Shown: in pieces, positions 49,197 through 52,007 of the stretch
How positions within the stretch are numbered: the stretch's first letter is position 1
Layout of the letters: the number at the start of each line of letters is the position of its first letter
Source: Lachnospiraceae bacterium
GTDB taxonomy: Bacteria; Bacillota; Clostridia; Lachnospirales; Lachnospiraceae
NCBI GenBank assembly: GCA_009777715.1
Contig: WRLH01000023.1
Span: forward strand, 1-52,007
Direction of reading: 5' to 3'
Length of the DNA: 52,007 bases
Position numbers and translations under genes: made by a program
Notes under the pieces: generated by a model
The model's database searches: none
The model's input: the letters and a program-made list of their open reading frames with translations, nothing else
Told to the model about the DNA's origin: nothing

Positions 49197-50069
49197 TCAC
49201 CTGGGTTCCATTATTTTCGTCAGCTGGGCGGCGATATCGGCATCCATTGCCCCAAGAATCGCGCCGCGATCGGCTGCGTTCATTGTGCTTAGGATGCGGG
49301 CGGACAGTTCCATATTGTCAGTCATTGCTTCAAAAATGGCGGCCGCGTCCCTTGGCCTCATTGCCGAATAAGCGCGGGCATAGTCCCTTATTTCGTTGCT
49401 TTCTTCGATTTCAATCACGACTTGTTTGTATAAGCGATCAGCTGCTGCTGGGTCAATTGCTTCAAAATACTTGCGGTATTCTTCCGGGCCAAGGCTTCTT
49501 TCGCCAAAAATCACTTCATCGTAAAACTCATCAAGAATGCGCTGGAACTCCACTTGGCGGTCTTCAAATGGTTTGAGGCGGTCAATCTGGGCCCTAAGCT
49601 CCGCCACTTCATTAACTAGATTCGCATTGCTTGCTAATGTCCGGTCAAGCTCATGTTCTAACTGGCGGATTTGGTCAACTGCCGTCCTTAGGTCATAACC
49701 TTGGAAAGCATCTGCTTCTTCATTAACAGTAGGCGAAAGGACAGTTCCGGACGGCAAGATCCGGTTAATGACCGGGATGTCTTTTAAAATTGGCTGTAAT
49801 ATGCCCGAACCAAAACCGCCGACATCTAATTTGACCAAGAGGGCAAGAATCACAAGCCAAATTAATACAATGACAAAGGTAACCAAAAATACGGACGCGC
49901 CTTTGGGGTCGTTTTCGCTTTCAAGCTCTCTTTCTTTCCGCACCAAATCTTTTGCCCGGGACTTAACTTCTTTATTTTGGGCTTTGCGTTCTTTTTTAAG
50001 CTGCTTTTTTTCTTCGGCAAGGCGTTTTTTTTCGGCTATTTCATCAATTCCGGGGGGGAATCCATCCAT
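49197..50069 (-). CDS. MotE-like (YlxF) flagellar protein with MgtE_N-type domain
   Basis: A 290-residue protein encoded between fliJ and fliK. The N-terminus (1-55) is very basic and charged. A membrane helix lies at about 58-79, a coiled coil at about 125-175 and a C-terminal MgtE N-terminal-type helical domain at about 210-290 (YARAYSAMRPRDAAAIFEAM, LSARILSTMNAADRGAILGAMD). The set matches COG3334 MotE/YlxF proteins in Firmicute and alphaproteobacterial flagellar operons. In alphaproteobacteria MotE is a chaperone for the stator-linked MotC. A role in motor assembly is inferred. Confidence 0.85.
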   Translation of the reverse strand: MDGFPPGIDEIAEKKRLAEEKKQLKKERKAQNKEVKSRAKDLVRKERELESENDPKGASVFLVTFVIVLIWLVILALLVKLDVGGFGSGILQPILKDIPVINRILPSGTVLSPTVNEEADAFQGYDLRTAVDQIRQLEHELDRTLASNANLVNEVAELRAQIDRLKPFEDRQVEFQRILDEFYDEVIFGERSLGPEEYRKYFEAIDPAAADRLYKQVVIEIEESNEIRDYARAYSAMRPRDAAAIFEAMTDNMELSARILSTMNAADRGAILGAMDADIAAQLTKIMEPR

Positions 50070-50079
50070 AAAGTGCTCC

Positions 50080-50520
50080 TTATTTTACTGCGTGTTTGTA
50101 GCTTATCAGTTCATCTACTTCTTTGGCTTCGCTGGCATTTTCTTCTTTGATAAATTCTTCGTAGGATTTTTCACGGAGCCGTTCGTAAGTTTTGCGTTCC
50201 TTAATCGCTTCATTTAGCTTAAGCCGGGCAAGTTCAAGCTGGTCCTCGGCTTTTTTTACTTCAAATCTTTGGATATCGATATAGCCGTCAATTGTGATGA
50301 TGGCATTTTTGTTGTCAATAATATCTTGGACGTTTAGTTTGTCATCACGGAGCCGGCGGCCTTTTTCTTCATAGTCTTCTTTTCGTCCTGCTAAAGCGGC
50401 AAGCTTGGCTTCTTCTTCATCTAAGCGCATTCGGGCGTGGGCAAACTCCATCTTCGCCTGTTCTTCAAGCTTTCCCTTGATATTTAAGATATTTTGCATC
50501 CGGAAAATGAATTTCGCCAT
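50080..50520 (-). CDS. fliJ: Flagellar export chaperone FliJ
   Basis: A 146-residue protein that is almost all coiled coil, as FliJ is. It starts with KFIFRMQNILNIKGKLEEQAKMEFA, the typical family N-terminus, and continues with long Glu/Lys/Arg-rich helices. It sits in the centre of the FliI ring and couples the ATPase to FlhA. The gene lies 5 nt after fliI. Confidence 0.9.
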   Translation of the reverse strand: MAKFIFRMQNILNIKGKLEEQAKMEFAHARMRLDEEEAKLAALAGRKEDYEEKGRRLRDDKLNVQDIIDNKNAIITIDGYIDIQRFEVKKAEDQLELARLKLNEAIKERKTYERLREKSYEEFIKEENASEAKEVDELISYKHAVK

Positions 50521-50525
50521 TGATT

Positions 50526-51851
50526 TTATCCTTTATCCTCGGAAAACAGCGCCGCCATAAATGCTAAGGTTTCTTCAAAGCTAAATTTGTCTTCGACTTC
50601 TTGTAAAAGAAATTCGTTAACCGCATCGATTTTTTCAATCGCAAAGTCGATGTTTTTGTTGCTTCCTTTGCGGTATGCCCCGATATTAATCAAGTCTTCT
50701 GATTCACTATAGGTGGCAAGGACGGTTTTTAGTTTTCCGACCAGCTGTTTGTGTTCACGCTCAGTTATCTGCGCCATGCACCGGGAAATGCTTTGCAAAA
50801 CATCAATCGCCGGGTAATGGTTGCGGTGTGCCAAGCGGCGGCTAAGCATGATATGGCCGTCTAAAATGCTGCGGGCAGTATCGGTAATCGGCTCGTTAAA
50901 ATCATCGGCATCAACCAAAACCGCATAAAGCCCGGTAATTGAACCTTTTTCGGCGCAGCCCGCCCTTTCTAGGAGTTTTGGCATTTCGGCATATACGCTG
51001 GGCGGATAACCGCGGGAAACCGGAGGTTCACCGCTGGCTAGGCCAATTTCACGCTGTGCCATTGAAAAGCGGGTCAGGTTATCCATCATAAAAAGGACGT
51101 CTTTGCCTTGGTCGCGGAAGTATTCGGCAATCGCTGTTGCTGTTTTGGCCGCTTTATTGCGTTCAAGGGCTGGCTTGTCACTTGTTGCCACAACTACAAC
51201 CGAGCGTTCCATTCCTTCTTTGCCCAAATCACGTTCAATAAATTCACGGACTTCACGGCCACGCTCGCCGATTAGGGCAATGACATTGATGTCAGCTTTG
51301 GTATTGCGGGCAAACATTCCCATCAAGGTTGATTTGCCCACCCCCGAACCAGCAAAAATGCCGATGCGCTGCCCTTTGCCAACAGTTAAAAGCCCGTCAA
51401 CGGCTTTAACGCCAAGGGTCAGGACATCAGAGATGATTTTTCTGCTCATTGGGTCGGGCGGCTCGGCTTCAACAGAGTATCGCTCGCCGCTAAGTGTGCT
51501 TCCGTCAATTGGGCGGCCCAGGCCGTCAAGGGTTTTGCCCAGCAGATCATCATTGACTACTATAGTCAATACCGTTCCGGTATTTTCGACGATGCTTCCT
51601 TCACCAATGCCTTCCATATTTTCATAGGGCATGAGGATGTTTTTGCCCTCGTGGATACCAACGACTTCGGCCAGGACGGGGGTCTGGTTTTCTGCCTGGG
51701 AGAAAATTTCGCATATGTCGCCGATTTTGGCGTCCGGGCCGGCCGATTCGATTGTAAGGCCGAAGATGTTGACAACGCGGCCTTTTAAGCGGTGGTAGTG
51801 TTGTTCCGCCGCGGTCTGGTATTTTGTGAAGTTGATGGTTTCTCTTAGCAT
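50526..51851 (-). CDS. fliI: Flagellar export ATPase FliI
   Basis: A 441-residue F1-beta-like ATPase that powers type III export. The N-terminal part (about 1-110) is the FliI-type cap. The P-loop AGSGVGKST is at 167-175, followed by GERGREVREFIE, VVVATSDKPALERNKAA and VLFMMDNLTRFSMAQREI. PPSVYAEMPKLLERAG is also conserved. It forms a hexamer with FliJ in the centre at the base of the export gate. It is the first gene of the operon within the window. The genes fliE, fliF, fliG and fliH would be expected further upstream, outside the window. Confidence 0.96.
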   Translation of the reverse strand: MLRETINFTKYQTAAEQHYHRLKGRVVNIFGLTIESAGPDAKIGDICEIFSQAENQTPVLAEVVGIHEGKNILMPYENMEGIGEGSIVENTGTVLTIVVNDDLLGKTLDGLGRPIDGSTLSGERYSVEAEPPDPMSRKIISDVLTLGVKAVDGLLTVGKGQRIGIFAGSGVGKSTLMGMFARNTKADINVIALIGERGREVREFIERDLGKEGMERSVVVVATSDKPALERNKAAKTATAIAEYFRDQGKDVLFMMDNLTRFSMAQREIGLASGEPPVSRGYPPSVYAEMPKLLERAGCAEKGSITGLYAVLVDADDFNEPITDTARSILDGHIMLSRRLAHRNHYPAIDVLQSISRCMAQITEREHKQLVGKLKTVLATYSESEDLINIGAYRKGSNKNIDFAIEKIDAVNEFLLQEVEDKFSFEETLAFMAALFSEDKG

Positions 51852-51887
51852 TTATACTCCGTTAACGAAAGTTCAAAACGTATACTT

Positions 51888-52007
51888 GCGCGTTGTGAGA
51901 TACAATTCCCAATGCGGCCCTTGAAAAACGTCATTACTTAGTTTGCGTTCTTTGCAAACTTACGTAATGCAACGTTTTTCTCGGAGCGGGAGCGGGCCCA
52001 GCATGGG
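51888..52007 (-). ncRNA. 141-bp structured palindromic element, copy B4 (cut by window end)
   Basis: The first 120 bp match B1 and B2 almost exactly, including the inner stem GAAAAACGT/ACGTTTTTC, both upper stems and the loop AAAGAAC on the minus strand. The end lies outside the window. It sits in the spacer upstream of fliI. The outer end GCGCGTTGTGAGATAC differs slightly from the other copies. Confidence 0.65.

Overview
The window carries a motility and surface-polysaccharide region of a moderate-GC, Gram-positive anaerobe, most likely in the Clostridia and probably in or near the Lachnospiraceae. The evidence is the fla/che operon order (fliI to fliA), FapA, a TIGR02530 protein, a DUF6115-type coiled-coil protein, a CheC/CheD pair with FliY, a class B sortase, an Rpn-type nuclease and AGGAGG-type ribosome sites. 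This is inferred from gene content only.

Layout. (1) About 1-2.66 kb: the C-terminus of one tyrosine recombinase, an Rpn-type PD-(D/E)XK nuclease preceded by short hairpins, and a complete second tyrosine recombinase. (2) About 2.7-10.7 kb, plus strand, clearly AT-rich: a Wzx/Wzy polysaccharide cassette with a GT26 transferase, three GT4 transferases, an NAD-dependent epimerase, a Wzy-like polymerase and a Wzx flippase. (3) About 10.8-11.9 kb: a gene remnant, a duplicated block and an XRE regulator. (4) About 12-20 kb, minus strand: the conserved surface module, with an initiating phosphoglycosyl transferase, a small secreted protein ending in PKTGE, LCP transferase, sortase B, tyrosine kinase, Wzz-like protein, PHP tyrosine phosphatase, a cohesin-like membrane protein and an MltG-like membrane protein. 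(5) About 20-52 kb, minus strand: one long flagellar and chemotaxis operon. Read 5' to 3' it is fliI, fliJ, motE-like, fliK, flgD, TIGR02530, flgE, flbD, motA, motB, fliL, fliM, fliY, cheY, fliO, fliP, fliQ, fliR, flhB, flhA, flhF, flhG, PilZ, cheB, cheA, cheW, cheC, cheD, a small membrane gene, fliA, fapA, a small gene and the DUF6115-type gene.

How it works together. The minus-strand surface genes supply initiation, chain-length control and wall attachment. The plus-strand cassette supplies the strain-specific sugars, polymerase and flippase, and sits beside recombinases, as a swappable module would. Flagellar genes lie directly upstream of the surface genes on the same strand, and a PilZ protein could tie motility to c-di-GMP.

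Most notable signal. A family of about 141-bp imperfect palindromes lies in the spacers of the flagellar operon: three at 30.33-30.86 kb, one at 35.80-35.95 kb and one cut by the right window edge. Their stems change in a compensatory way, while the 7-nt apical loop (AAAGNAC on one strand), a 2-nt bulge and a small internal loop stay nearly constant. This points to selection on structure, so they are candidate structured RNAs or hairpin mobile elements. Many other spacers of the operon are filled with different short tandem repeats. One spacer holds two extra copies of the 3' end of flhA, and another holds an in-frame (ENENF)n repeat after cheW.
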